DNA of 64,000 nt from positions 67,450,708 to 67,514,707 of the forward strand of contig BTPG01000006.1 in the NCBI GenBank assembly GCA_036245525.1. The letters are read 5' to 3'. Shown here in pieces: positions 41,769 to 53,530 of the stretch. A program made the position numbers and the translations under genes. The notes below the pieces were generated by a model. The model was not told where the DNA came from. It ran no database searches and saw only the letters and a program-made list of their open reading frames with translations. Within the stretch, counting starts at the first letter, position 1. Each line of letters begins with the position of its first letter. Origin of the DNA: Semisulcospira habei. Taxonomy: Eukaryota; Mollusca; Gastropoda; Semisulcospiridae.

Positions 41769-42548
41769 ATGTAGTCCTCTGCCCCAAACACCCACAAAAA
41801 TAACGGAGGTTGAGGTGGATCTCAAATCAGTTGGTGTCACAGAGCTTTGGTGCGGCAAGATTTGTCTGGTGCGAACAGCATGTTAAACATCCCAACAATT
41901 CATGCAGCATAAAACAAACAACTACGTGTGTCTCTTTCTCCTGAAAATCATATTTGCAAAACTACGGATTGTGGAATACAAAGTTCAGATTCAGATGTGA
42001 AAACACAGCCAACCAACAATGCGTGAAAACAAACAAGAAAGACGGAATCAAATTCTGTCCTGTACATATTTACACACATCGTCTGAAGAAAAACAAGATC
42101 GGACGAACCATAACCCACAAAGTCCCTTCTATATGAGAGCTGTCCTCGCTGTCAATGGTCTCTACCTTTTGTCTTTGACCTGATTCTGATGTTGAATTAT
42201 CTCCTATTGAAAAAGTCTCGCAGATCTGCCAATGCGTCAGTGAGTTCTATACGCGTCATTGTTTATATTTGTCGAACGTCATTTGTCATGACTAAGTTTC
42301 AGTTTTTACGTTATTTTATATTTTACGTGATATGAGTTTCACTTTCGCTTCATAGGCTTGAGAAAATGGTGACAAAACTAGAACTTCACGGTACAATTTC
42401 AGTCTTGCCTATAATTTGTGTGAAAGCAGGTTGACTTTACCTAGCTACATGATATACTAAGTACACGGGTCATCTGCATGCTCTTCTGAAAGCGCGTCGA
42501 TATGTGTGTGTGTGCGTGTTAGTGCGTGCATGCGCGCGCGCTCCAAAC

Positions 42549-42610
42549 ATCTCCAAGTGGCATAGAGCCTCATGCGCTTGGAGGGCGCATGAGGATCTAT
42601 TCCTTCTGGA
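42549..42610. repeat. Family A-like hairpin with different arms' ends
   Basis: CTCCAAGTGGCATAGAGCCT ... AGGATCTATTCCTTCTGGAG around ATGCGCTTGGAGGGCGCAT; the arm resembles family A but with other terminal bases. Confidence 0.55.
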
Positions 42611-42617
42611 GATGCGC

Positions 42618-42752
<135 letters not shown>

Positions 42753-44826
42753 GCGCGCGAGCGAGAGAATGACGTCATATTTTGAGTATTATGTCAGTGT
42801 CTGCGTGGTGACGTAGTTGCCTCTTTTACGTCACCGCCACTGTCTGACTTTATCTAGAAGTGAAGTTTTTTTTAGTGTTTTAATTATTTTCTGAAAATAA
42901 TTTTTAATAAAGAAGTTGAAAGGATACAACTAACGAACACATCCAATGTATTTCTCCAAACTAGCTATATGCCAACGTTTAAGTAAATATGACAAAAATT
43001 ATGGACTCTAATCTGGGTCCGACTCATATCATCACAAGCTCCTATATAGCGTCCCAGTAGCCCTTTTGTTGACAGACAACATTTTAATAGGGACGGCACG
43101 CGCCGCCTCCCATCTGGTTTCACTAAATGCCGGGCAGGGGTGGGGGTGGGAGGGGGGGCGGTGGGGGTGGGTGGGTCTACGACCTGTCCGGCCAACACTG
43201 ACCTGTAAATTGATACACCCAGAGCAGTGTCAAATGTCCGTGACCCAGATGTTTAGCATGCCGAAACAAGGCCTCGCTAGAATCTGGTGCCAGACTGCCT
43301 CTTACCCCAACATAACGACAGAAACTGTCAACGCCTCGGCCGCTTTAACAGCTCGCCGCTGCCGCTTTATCGCTCCCTGGTCGTGCCGGCGTGTTTATGT
43401 GTACTGTAAACAAATTCCCAACCCTTTCCCGAGGTCTCTGTACAGTCTATTTTTACTCTGAGGCCTTCCTTTGTAAAAATTCTCAGCTTTTCAAGTCGGT
43501 AAAGCGATCGCTGATTCCATTGCTAACGACGCGGTCCGACATCTTGGTTTTACTCTCTTCGGTTGTTTTTCTTTTTTTATGTGATACTGTGGAAATTGAT
43601 AATCTATTGCTATATTGCCAGGAAACTTGTAGCAATGTTTCGAAGTGTTTAAAATCAAATGTTTTATTTAGAATGCTTTAAATGGTCAGCTATTGATAAA
43701 TTACTTTTGTTTGAGTGTATTGTGTTGACCTCACGTGCTACGAGCGTTAGATTTGATGCTGCACAATCAAAGTATGCGTTTGTTTGGCCATTCATTTGAA
43801 ACCTAAAGCCAGGAACTAGGCTTCTAACGTACACAAAAGCGCCCGCATTCGTTTGCGAAAATTCGCCGGCCGCCTCGGGGTTACACGTTAGACAAACCCT
43901 ACTCTGATGCGGGAACTGAGGAGCACTATAGTATAAATCACGAGAGAGGTTTACCACCGAAGGTTTTCAAAACTTGCACAGACTCATTACAATCTATGTA
44001 TTTTCACCAAGCTGGTATTGCAGGCCAGTATGCTTGCTGAAACTGAAACCGTGCAGGAGACAGGCCAATATACCGATTCTAGTCCAAGCATATATGTACA
44101 TTTGCCCCTGCATTTACAAAGGCTACTGAGAACCTGCTGCCGCAAACGAACTGCGCAGTTCTTCTCAGAGCGGACAAAGTCAGGTTTTAGCATAAGACTG
44201 AACACATGCTCAAACTTATAACGCCCGGGGAAAGAGCTGATACGCGCAAGCATGGATGCCGTGTTCACAGGTCACAGTGTGACTAGAATAAAGAGTGGTC
44301 CGCATGTGTTGTACACGTTTCTAGGTTGCCCATATTATTATCCCTGCTACCTCACCTATGGGATAAATCAATAAAGCAGCTAATTTAATTTATTGTTCGA
44401 AAGACTTTATGTACAGGAAATTCACCTATGGTGCAACTTGCAGCCACTCAATCACACTCGTAGATCATGATCATAATATTTTATTTTCCTAGTAATATTT
44501 TCCATCCTGAGCTTATCCAGTGGACAATAGTGGGCCTATGTTGAGTTGCCGCTGACTTAGTGATTTGTGGGGCACGCTGATTTCAGCTGTGCTTGGGTGT
44601 GGGGTTGGTAAGGAATCAGGTTCATAACCAAGAAATGAGACTGTCAATGTGCTGGTTTTTGTTGTTGTTGTTGTTATTTTGTGCATGGCAAATGTGCAGC
44701 TGATGGGCGGTAGTGTTTTTAGGGGATCCTTGAAATATTGACTATAGCTAAGAGACTGGACAGTACGGAAACGGCACTGTATTCCGTGGCCAAAAGGGCT
44801 GAACATAAAAATGTAGAATGCACTGA

Positions 44827-44877
<51 letters not shown>

Positions 44878-44904
44878 CATGCGTGTGTGAAAATTACGGC
44901 TTGG

Positions 44905-44978
<74 letters not shown>

Positions 44979-44980
44979 TC
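44827..44980. repeat. (GT)n and (CA)n arrays in inverted arrangement
   Basis: A GT array (44827-44890) and a CA array (44909-44980) separated by about 20 bp form a long potential hairpin. Confidence 0.9.
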
Positions 44981-45218
44981 AGTCCAATAGAATAAAGAGG
45001 GGATAGACTGTGCCACAATTAAAATCACCTATCCTTCTATTTCATGCTTAGGGCTTTTAGTCCCTCAGTTCACTCTGTTAGTATAAACATCCGATTCGGA
45101 TCGGTTTCCAGCAATGAGGGCCACATGTGGGGCCGTGTGGCTATCACTACTGGACACTGACCGCGTCCACATTCATAGGAACATCTGGGGTGGATTACGT
45201 TTGGCATACAGGACAGGA

Positions 45219-45525
45219 TCTCACGAGCCCCTGTGACTGGTAGGGGCTAATGTGAATCTATTTCTTCTCAGGCAAAGGGGGGTGGGGGGTGGGCAGGATG
45301 AAAAACTGTACAGAACTGCAGCGTGTGTGTTGGTGGGTTATATGAGTCTGTTCACAACCGCCACCCATGCCCTCCCTGCAACTGATGCATTGAGAAGGGC
45401 GTTTGTCATAAAGAGCTGGATCTCACGAGCCCCTTGGACATCAGAGGCTAATGTGAATCTATTCCTTTCGGGCAAAGCGGGACAGGATGGAAAAATGTAC
45501 AGAGCTGCAGGGAACATGTCGGCGG
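45219..45525. repeat. Tandem repeat, about 197-bp unit, two copies
   Basis: GGATCTCACGAGCCCC...GGGCTAATGTGAATCTATT is present at 45219 and 45418. Each is followed by GGCAAAG and GTACAGA(A/G)CTGCAG. The first part resembles a decayed family A core. Confidence 0.7.
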
Positions 45526-46969
45526 CATATACCTAAATGTATCTTCGTAAGGTACAAAATCTTCAGTGATTTAACTCTGCCTGCCCATTTTATTTAGTTC
45601 TGTTCCCTTGTAGCTTACCAGAGAGCGCTTTCCACCTCAGTGCCATAATGAAACCGGCGGCAGTGTCTATGTTGCCGGGGGCATATACTTTTATGTCTCT
45701 TAAAGGCTCCGAAACCTTTAGTGATTAATATCTCCCTGCAAGTTTCATTTACCTCTGTTTTCTAGTCATAGAGTACCAGAAAGAGTTTGGCTAGTTAGTG
45801 TTCGAGCTAGCCGCTCAGGAAACCGTGTGGAATGTGTCGGTCGGTTTTCGATTGCTCACATGTGTAAGCCGAAAGTTGTAACTGACTGGCTACTTTGAAA
45901 AGTGTATGAGCCCTTACATTCATACTTAAGTTGCACAGTTCAGTTCTGGTCTGGAATCTTACACATGCACCACGTGAGGCAGCCAAACAACACTAAAATA
46001 CATATACACTCAAAGCCAAAGTATTGTATCAACTGTAGATCATTCTAAGCATTTTAAATAAAATGTTTATATTGAACCATTTTTTAAAAATATTTTACCA
46101 TAAACAAAATACTGCAGTATAATAACAATTGCCATAATATCACATTTTTTAAAAAGTCGTGAGAGGAGAGTAAAAACAAAATGTCGGACAGCGTCGTTAG
46201 CAATGGCGACAGCGATCGCTTTGCCGACTTGAAAAGGCTAAAAAGTAAGAAAGTACAGGCCAGGCCGCGATCGGAAGTTTTTCTAGTGTGACACTTGACG
46301 TAGCCTGGTCTGTTTCAAGCGTTTTCACGAAACACTGGGGCCCATATGCCCTAGTTAGAGTGTACCAGAAACGACTTTGCTAATTTCCACGTCAGTGCCC
46401 TCGGAAACTAAGCCGCATCAGCCCAAAATACACTCAAAACAAAAACTATTTCATTAATTGCTGTCCATTTTTAAATGAAATTTTATCACTTTTTGTTTAT
46501 TTTGCAAAATCACATTTTGAATGAAATAGGCGATAGATAAAAAACCCACAAGAAACGTTATAAAAAGAAAACGAGCATTTGACGTGAGTTAAAAACAAAG
46601 ATGTCCGACTGCGTCGTTAGCAATGGAACCCCATTACCGACGTGGAAAGGCTGAGTTTGGAATTTTTGGAGAGGAATGTCTCAGAGTCAGTAGTGACCAG
46701 ACTTTGCAGCCGTGAACTAAAGATCTGGGTCAGTGCATTTGCCACTGCTCTGGTTGTGTTTCAGTATAGGTCAGTGTTGACCCGTACCAACCCCCAACCC
46801 ACCCCTCTCCGGCCCGGCATTCAGTGAAACCAGATGGGAGGCGGCGCGTGCCGTCCCTATTAAGAAATTTCTGTCAACAAGAGGGCTACTGGGACGCTTG
46901 TGATGCGCGTGCCGTCCCTATTAAGAAATTTCTGTCAACAAGAGGGCTACTGGGACGCTTGTGATGATA

Positions 46970-47375
46970 TGTACTATAAACGGTTGTTTATGTCTTCAAT
47001 GAGACATTCAATCACAATATGCTCGGAGGCTCTCTTAGCCACCCACTTAAGAAAGTATTTCGCCAAGTTTCAAGCTTGTGTGTACAGAAATATCGGAGAT
47101 TCTCTTGTTTACATACATAGGCACACACATACATACGCACATACGGCGCTTCGCGCCAAATGTACATTCAGCAGCGAGGTTAGCGTAACCAGACATGACA
47201 TAATTTTTTATCTTGTTACTTCAATTGTTAGAGGTTTAGCCTGCCCGTCTTTGACATCATGGACATGCTATTAAATTCGCCCCACCGCGACCCGTCCTAA
47301 AAAAAAATCCCTTCTATAAATGGAAGGGAATTTTTTTAAAAGGGGGCGTTTTATATTTTTTTTAATTTTTTACAT
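46970..47375. other. Unrecognised DNA
   Basis: No gene or family member recognised; a small ACATACATAGGCACACACAT simple stretch is at 47110-47145. Confidence 0.35.
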
Positions 47376-47432
47376 GTGCTGGTCTGTGTTTTGGAGGCAT
47401 TACACGTAGTCCAAAATGACGGACCAGCACAT
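47376..47432. repeat. Family G foldback
   Basis: TGCTGGTCTGTGTTTTGGAG ... GTCCAAAATGACGGACCAGC. Confidence 0.65.
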
Positions 47433-47601
47433 AAATAACAGCAGTGACGATACTGCAAAATCATCTGAACACAACGCAGCAAGAGCCATCTGAGGTGCAT
47501 CTATATAACATGCACTACAGCACATCCTGTACCAGTAAATCTTAACACAAACACATAAATTCTAGTAGAATGTTTACAATCAATTACAGGAAAGTTTACA
47601 A

Positions 47602-47752
47602 TGTGTGATGGTCTGTGATTTTGGACCTTACCCATGTGCATAGAAGTGCTCGGCTGTGCGCAGGCCCACTCTGGCCGTGGTCGGCCCGAAGACCTTTTGC
47701 TACTGGTGACATTCTCAACTGTACGGTGCAAAATCATAGACTACCACACATG
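47602..47752. repeat. Family G foldback interrupted by family D-like sequence
   Basis: The G arms (GATGGTCTGTGATTTTGGAC and GCAAAATCATAGACTACC) are separated by about 90 bp containing GGTCGGCCCGAAGACCTTTT, a family D arm, suggesting a nested insertion. Confidence 0.6.
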
Positions 47753-47871
47753 TATAACACCTCCGTGTGCATGTCAGCCAAATAATCAAATTCAATGCGC
47801 ACGGAGTCACCAGTTCTGTCAAGAGTGGATTCACGCGCAAGTTTTTCAACAACAAAACTCACACATGGAAT

Positions 47872-47974
47872 TATATTGACGAGCAAAAGAAATGCGATAT
47901 CACTGGAATTATTGGAAACACGGTAGTGTATCCGATGATTCCAGTGATGGCGCATTTCTTTGGTTGCTGGTATG
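47872..47974. mobile_element. Family E foldback element
   Basis: TATTGACGAGCAAAAGAAAT ... GGCGCATTTCTTTGG with inner arms CACTGGAATTATTGGAAACAC. Confidence 0.65.
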
Positions 47975-48219
47975 CACATATCAACTGACATCAAGTCCAT
48001 GGACTTCGGATCCATCGTCAAGCAACCCCCAACAAACACGCACATGCCAAATTGTAAATACATGAAAACTCACATTTGAAAAAATGATTGTGCATTGTAT
48101 GAGCATTTGATCTATCAGACGGCATCCTGTGTAAAACCCGGTCACTGCTAATTCCCCACACAGGATAAGAAACGGGGTGGGTTTGCCTTGCTGTTGTAGA
48201 TCTGTGCCAGTGCGTACAA

Positions 48220-48345
48220 TGTCATTGGCCGACGTCAGCTGCAGTTGGCCTGCACACAGGTGTGCGCAGGCCAACCGCAGCCGATGTCAGCCAATGACAG
48301 TAGCCAACAGTAGGCAATGTTGGCCGATGGCCTTTGCTCATTGGA
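48220..48345. repeat. Family D palindrome, diverged
   Basis: GTCATTGGCCGACGTCAGCT ... GCCGATGTCAGCCAATGAC around TGCACACAGGTGTGCG; a trailing GGCCGATGGCCTTTGCTCAT copy follows. Confidence 0.7.
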
Positions 48346-48723
48346 TAAGACCTCGTGAGAATCCCTGCCTCCTGTGCATGGATCTAGCTCCATAAGCAAC
48401 AGTCGTAACACAATGAATGAAATAGTCCACCACTTTATATATTCTTACCATCTTCTTACAATCATGGAACGTTGCAGCGTGCATGTTAAAAATACTACGG
48501 ATGAAATTCAAACATCAGGGGACAAATATCACGTGTTTCACATTTTGGTCAAGTGGCACTGCATGTGACACAATGTAACAACAATACATTTACACATAGA
48601 GTCATACGCTTTAAAAACATGACACAGTCAAGACAATCAATGACACACAAAACTGTAAAATCCATCTTTGTAGGTCTGAAAATGCTTAGTGAGCACTTGT
48701 TGGAGGATGCTGTGGCACAAACA

Positions 48724-48902
48724 TTAACGCCACGGCCGCATTTCCAAACTTTGTGAAGCGTTGTCTAATGACTATGTACGAGTTGTAGGAGATGGATTGA
48801 CCATGATAATTCAAGGGTAGTGCCAAGCTCATCTGGCACTACCCTTGAACTATCATGATCAATCCATCTCCTGCTGCAGGGTCCTGGGCCTAAACGGGTT
48901 AA
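48724..48902. mobile_element. Family B MITE, short core
   Basis: TTAACGCCACGGCCGCATTT to TGGGCCTAAACGGGTTAA; the GGCGCC centre is deleted, leaving GGTAGTGCCAAGCTCATCTG. Confidence 0.7.
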
Positions 48903-50300
48903 AGTGAGTTATATTCATACTGAACTAGAGTAAACTCTGTCTGTTTCTATTTTACTATTTCTCCACATACATTCGTGTAAGTGCTCAACCAATTAAATCC
49001 TTAAGTCGAAATTGCAAAATTGAAATGTTGTCCTAGGACGGCTATATTACAGTTTAGGGGCCGGGTGAACAACAGACTTCTAAATTAAAAGCATTTTAAA
49101 GCTAAAATCGTTTTAGTTAACAGAGGTCTTAAAACACTCTTAAAACTGATGCACGACACGTTTCTAAAAAAAAGTTAACAACGCTTTAGCTAAAAATTGT
49201 CTACCGCACTATGTCACCGATATATAAATAGACTGAAAGGGGGTTCCTTGAAAAGTTCATTCGCAGTAAAGATTTATAATCGCCAGTATGGAGAGAAAAT
49301 CCCAATGAAAAAAGAAAGACGGTTAGCAAAGACAGTTACACCACAATTTATTAATATTTAGGCCTGTTCAGAATATGTATACAAACAATTACACAATTTG
49401 CAACTTATTTTTTCTGATAATGAGGATGCAATGGAAGGCGTGAAACAATAGCTGATGAACTGAAAGTTCCTTAAAAAAAAAAGAACTAACACCTATAAGA
49501 CTGACGTCAATTAACTTTATTGCGTCAAAACACGTCAGTTCCATTCCAAGATGGCTTCTCCAAGTCCGGCAGAGACTATTTCCACACCAAAAAAAAAAAA
49601 AATAAAAAAAAAATAAAAAAAAAATTCCTTGGCAGAGGAAGCAGTCCTGCTGGAGGAATATGCAAATAATTAAATACATACTGCACAATAACAAACAAAC
49701 AAGAAAACTAAAAGAAAAAAAACCCTGCAAAGGTTGTGGCTCGAACCACACCAGTCGTGGTTTCAAAAGTGACATTTTTGAGTGCGCGTCTTACCGACAG
49801 CGCTATTGTGGCATTCATGGTAATTGAGCTAATTATAATTATATACAAAGTTAGGTTGTATTACGCCGGCTGACCTCCGCCTATCTCTCTGACAATATTT
49901 CACTTCCCAAGGCTTTTCAGCGCTTCTCAGTAAATCCCAAACACTGAAACCGATGTTGTTCATCATTTTATTCCATCATAGGATGCAACAATCTCTCTTT
50001 TCTTCGCTGATGTTGTCGAATTCAATGAAGCGGCTTATTCAAAACGGCACCCATTCAGTTTTAAAAGCGTTTTAGCGCGTTTAGAACAGCTCTGAGCACT
50101 TCTAAAGTTACAAGCAAAAATCCTCGCTAAAACTGTTAAAACTTCCATGCACAGCATTTTAAGTGTGTTAAGCACGATTTTTAATGTTCACTTTTAAAAC
50201 TGTTTTAAGAGATAGAAGCCTGTTGTGCACCGCATCTAAGTGCACTAAACACGATTTTTACAAAACGTTTGTAAATTTTCACTTTTAACACTGTTTTTCA
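48903..50300. other. AT-rich DNA with internal tandem similarity
   Basis: Segments around 49090-49170 and 50060-50250 share words such as TTTTAAAACTG and CGTTTT. A poly-A tract is at 49588-49624. No gene recognised. Confidence 0.35.
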
Positions 50301-50301
50301 T

Positions 50302-50409
50302 CGACCCTTTGGCTATTCAGTATTGCTTTTTGTCAAAAAATTTCTGTATCATGGTGATTCATGCAGGAATCACCTGAACAATAAACCCTACTGACAGTCA
50401 AAGGATTAA
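50302..50409. repeat. Family H element, decayed
   Basis: CCCTTTGGCTATTCAGTATT ... CTGACAGTCAAAGGATTAA with GATTCATGCAGGAATCAC in the centre. Confidence 0.6.
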
Positions 50410-50527
50410 AAATAAACTTGATGGCAGCAAAATGTGGACACGATACATTATAACAAAAAGCACTATGGACAGCCAAAGGGGTAAAAAGGACCTGGTGGCA
50501 ACAAATCATCGACGTAAATTTATCTTC

Positions 50528-50677
50528 TTAACCCTTTGTCTGTCAGTCGCGCTTTTTTGCCACGAAGATTCCTGCAGGAATCATCGTGACAAAAAGCGCT
50601 ACTAAGCGCTTTTTTGTTGCAATGATTCCTGGAGGAATCATCGCAACAAAAAGCGCTGCCAACGGCCAAAGGCTTAA
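50528..50677. mobile_element. Family H TTAA element with two hairpins
   Basis: TTAACCCTTTGTCTGTCAG to GGCCAAAGGCTTAA. Two tandem hairpins with GATTCCTGCAGGAATCATCG and GATTCCTGGAGGAATCATCG centres and GCGCTTTTTTG arms. Confidence 0.7.
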
Positions 50678-50843
50678 GACTGCATGACCATCCCTGCTAG
50701 TTCACTGGGTCAATCCATCTCCCGCTGTAGTTTTACTGGGTTAGCGTGCTAAATGAATCTTGGCTAGATCAAAAGAATTTATTTACAGCAAATCATTTGC
50801 AAAAAAGTATTTACTTTCATTGCAAATATTGATCTGCTGTGCC

Positions 50844-51045
50844 TTAACCCAATACAGCCAAAGGCTGATTTAAAAAAAAAAATGGCTTATTGTCCTATGA
50901 AGGCTACATTGGAGTAAGAGATAGAGAACAACCATTTTAGTTCAAGGGTGGTGCCAGAATAGTTTGGCGCCTCAGGCGCCAAGCTATTCTGGCACCACCC
51001 TTGAACTATATTAGTTGAATTTATTTCAAGCAATAGAAAGGTTAA
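50844..51045. mobile_element. Family B MITE, diverged ends
   Basis: TTAACCCAATACAGCC to CAATAGAAAGGTTAA; the hairpin 50936-51008 is well preserved around GGCGCCTCAGGCGCC. Confidence 0.7.
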
Positions 51046-51145
51046 CTTATTGATGGAACTAGTGTCTGGTGCTGCCTGGGAATTAAAAGTGAGAAGATTA
51101 GTCATGGACAAAGGTTGCATTGACTTAAGCAGCAACTCACTGATA

Positions 51146-51268
51146 TTAACCCATTTAGCCCGACAGCCGTATTTCCCAAATTTTGGAGGCGCCAAGCTAA
51201 TCTGACACTACCCTTGAATTATCATGGTCGACACATCTGCTGTAGTGCGTCAGGGCTGAATGGGATAA
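51146..51268. mobile_element. Family B MITE with half of the hairpin deleted
   Basis: TTAACCCATTTAGCCCGAC to GGGCTGAATGGGATAA; GGAGGCGCC joins directly to AAGCTAATCTGACAC. Confidence 0.75.
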
Positions 51269-51438
51269 CTGTGTGGCCCTTGTGCAAGCTTTCGTTGACA
51301 TAAATATATTATGTGCTACATGTATTTTGAGGAGTCACATGAGACGTTCAGCAATAAATTCCATTACCATTTCAATGTTACTGACCATTTCGCTAACACA
51401 CATACAACAATGTAAACTCTAAGCAGTTGTAATTATCT

Positions 51439-51513
51439 GTGCTAATCAGTTATTTTGGACCTTAGGGCTAAGGCTGTAAGGTCCAAAATCACAGACCAGC
51501 ACAAACATGTATA
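51439..51513. repeat. Family G foldback
   Basis: TGTGCTAATCAGTTATTTTG ... CAAAATCACAGACCAGCACA around TTAGGGCTAAGGCTGTAAGG. Confidence 0.65.
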
Positions 51514-51520
51514 ACATACA

Positions 51521-51526
51521 TTTATT
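51521..51526 (-). terminator. Candidate poly(A) signal of the kinesin gene
   Basis: AATAAA on the - strand, 117 bp after the stop codon. The 3' UTR so defined would include the TTAA mini-element at 51533-51602. Confidence 0.4.
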
Positions 51527-51532
51527 GACACA

Positions 51533-51602
51533 TTAACTCCCTTGTGCATGTTGCCACCGGTACCGTAAACAATACCAGTGGTGGCACGCACAAGGGGGCT
51601 AA
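51533..51602. mobile_element. 70-bp TTAA mini-element in kinesin 3' UTR
   Basis: TTAACTCCCTTGTGCATGTT to GGCACGCACAAGGGGGCTAA; a palindrome with GCCACCGGTA and TACCAGTGGTGGC arms, 41 bp after the stop codon. Confidence 0.65.
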
Positions 51603-51642
51603 CTGATATTAAATTGCACCAACAGGGAGAAAAATGACCCCA

Positions 51643-51869
51643 TCATAGGGGATCGAGGCCACCGCGCTTTTTCTTGTTCTTTTTCCCGCCAGCATTGACT
51701 GACGGAAGAGCATCGAGCCTCATGGGCCTACGTATGGGCTCATCATTCATCAGTTGCCCGTGGACCTCAGCTGCCCGGAGGCCGCTGCTGACCTTGTCCT
51801 TATTGTGGAAACCGTTGGTGATGGCAGGCTGGGCTGGGATGTTGTAGTTCTCTCGCACCTCTCGCATAT
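51643..51869 (-). CDS. KIF17: KIF17-like kinesin, last coding exon
   Basis: Acceptor ATTACTTCCCCAG before 51869, phase 1 in, stop TGA at 51643-51645. It encodes about 74 residues: MREVRENYNIPAQPAITNGF, a middle segment, then RRPMRLDALPSVNAGGKKNK and KKRGGLDPL. The end, an RLD/E-S/A-L segment followed by a Lys-rich cluster and a short G-x-x-P-L tail, resembles the C-terminus of vertebrate KIF17, where the Lys cluster acts as a nuclear or ciliary localisation signal. Kinesin-2 homodimers of this type (OSM-3 in nematodes) move cargo along axonemes. The motor domain lies upstream of the window, so identification rests on the tail only. Confidence 0.7.
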
Positions 51870-51970
51870 CTGGGGAAGTAATAGGATACAGTAAACTTCC
51901 TGTTCTGTTTGCATGAGTACATGTACTCCCCAAATAGACCTACTCGAGGTGTATGCCACAAGTACATTTC

Positions 51971-52002
51971 TATTCAAATGAGATGCTTAGCATCTCATTT
52001 GA
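51971..52002. repeat. Perfect palindrome at the DIRS right flank
   Basis: TATTCAAATGAGATGC followed by its exact inverse. It ends just before the right terminus of the second DIRS copy. Confidence 0.7.
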
Positions 52003-52007
52003 ATATA

Positions 52008-52360
52008 AATGAATTTTTCTCTAAAATGTATTTTTTCGAAAAATACTTACCGATGACATTACTCAGAGGACCCTCACACCCTGCTTGCCGCCAGTAAGCT
52101 AAGCATTTCCGACTGGCGTGATGCCATGTGGCATGTGACCGGTTGGTCAGGGTTGGGAGGCTACTCAGGGTCCCTTGTTACAGCCCCCTTGAGTTGCCTC
52201 CCTGGTTGTGTAGGAACACAACAGGTTCTTAGGCTGAAATTAGGTAAGCTAGGCATATCTTCCTAGTAGTAATGTCATCGGTAAGTATTTTTCGAAAAAA
52301 TACATTTTAGAGAAAAATTCATTTGTTTTCTTAAAATACATTCCCGGTGACATTACTACC
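52008..52360. repeat. Right-end inverted/direct repeat block of DIRS copy 2
   Basis: TTTTTCTCTAAAATGTATTT and TTCGAAAAATACTTACCGAT (52010-52055) recur inverted at 52268-52322. CCGATGACATTACT at 52051 recurs directly as CCGGTGACATTACT at 52347. The arrangement is the same as at 58318-58672. Confidence 0.75.
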
Positions 52361-52475
52361 AGGAAGAATAGCGATGAGGAGGAGGGTGCCGCCCATAAAA
52401 TTCCTCCCTGTGTAAGGGCTTAGCCAGACCCGCCCTATCCGGCGCAAACTACCGACAATTTCAGCTAAGCAATGC

Positions 52476-53530
52476 CTAAGGCGCCTCCGGCGCTGGGAGG
52501 GAGTGTTGCGAAGCGGCGATGTCCATCACCAGGGCCAGGTTGTCTCGCTGGCCTGCCAGATCCCTGAGGCAGAAACGGGCGAAGGTTGATTCTGCCCCCC
52601 AGCCCACAGCTGCCACAATGTCTCTGACGGCATAGTTGCGGTCGAAGGCGACGCTTGTGGCCATGGCTCTAACCTCGTGAGCGCGGATCCTTAGCCTCTT
52701 AGCTCCCTCCGGGGAGAGGTCCTGGTAGGCGGACCGGATGACCCAGCGTAGCCAGGAAGATATTGTCTGGCCAACATATCAGTTCTGCCTGGGGACAACG
52801 GCAGAAAGAGGTGGGACCGTCCCCTCCAGGTGGGCTTGGATCGGTGAAGGTAGACACGCAGGGCGCGCACCGGATCTTGCTGCCTGGTCTCCCAGGGAAG
52901 GTCAACCCTTTCAGCGGCCAAATGGTGATCACCTGGGGTGCGGCTAGGGAGACCTAGTCTTGGCGAGGAGGGACAGGTCGGTGAGGAATTGCACGGAGCC
53001 GTCCATCCTGAACCGCAGGCGGGCAGAGCACGTGGAGAGCGCCAGCAGCTCGCTTACTCTGGCAGCCGTGGCGAGGGCCAACAGGAAGCAGGTCTTCCGA
53101 GTCATGTCCGCAGACCGGACCAGGGGGAGCGGATCAAATCGGTCTGAAATCAACCACATAAGCACCCGGGGTAGGGCCCAGCGTGGGATCAGCAAGCGGG
53201 GGACTGGCCGCTGGAGGCCGAAGGGGCCATAAGGTCGGCGAGGTCTTTGCAGGTGCTGGAGTCCGGGCGGCCGAGGTGGCGATAAGCGTCAGCTACATGG
53301 CCCGGCAACTTCCGATGGTGATGGGTGTTAGAGCCTGCTTGCCGAAGCCAGATGAAGAAGTCGGCGAGCTGGGGGTAGCCAGATCGGCCCCCACCGCTGC
53401 ACTCAAGGAACCTCTAGCGGCGAGGGCGTGCCGCACAACTCCAGGCATGCCAGGTAGTGGGGGGGCCGTGATGAGACATGGCAGGTCGGGGGTCCAAGAC
53501 TTGGTCCAGGAGAACGGGGCCATCAGTAAC
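52476..53530 (-). pseudogene. Tyrosine recombinase of DIRS copy 2, nucleophile lost
   Basis: Frames at 53195-52944 and 52664-52476 match the recombinase at 58774. The first catalytic Arg is kept (LALATAARVSELLALS) and the HxxR box is kept (RAHEVRAM), but the expected tyrosine is Cys: the codon at 52571-52569 reads TGC in FARFCLRDLAGQ, where copy 1 has TAC. Several frameshifts occur between the blocks. The protein cannot be a normal recombinase. The 5' limit is approximate. Confidence 0.75.

Larger units (their letters stand above)
43020..46968. mobile_element. Possible large element bounded by inverted repeats
   Basis: 43026-43560 and 46595-46968 are inverted, diverged copies. The shared outer sequence is CATATCATCACAAGC, then CGTCCCAGTAGCCC and ATAGGGACGGCACGCGCCGC. 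Inner shared blocks include AGAGCAGTG...CTGACCCAGAT and TTCCATTGCTAACGACGC. A 60-bp tandem duplication lies in the right arm (about 46845-46964). A third inner copy of the last block is at 46180-46228. The 2.5-kb interior has no recognised transposase. It could be a non-autonomous transposon or an inverted duplication. Confidence 0.45.

Noticed and set aside
43664..43957. 97-residue - frame inside the 43-47 kb inverted-repeat region as a transposase
   Set aside because: No catalytic motif or similarity to a known transposase family could be seen.
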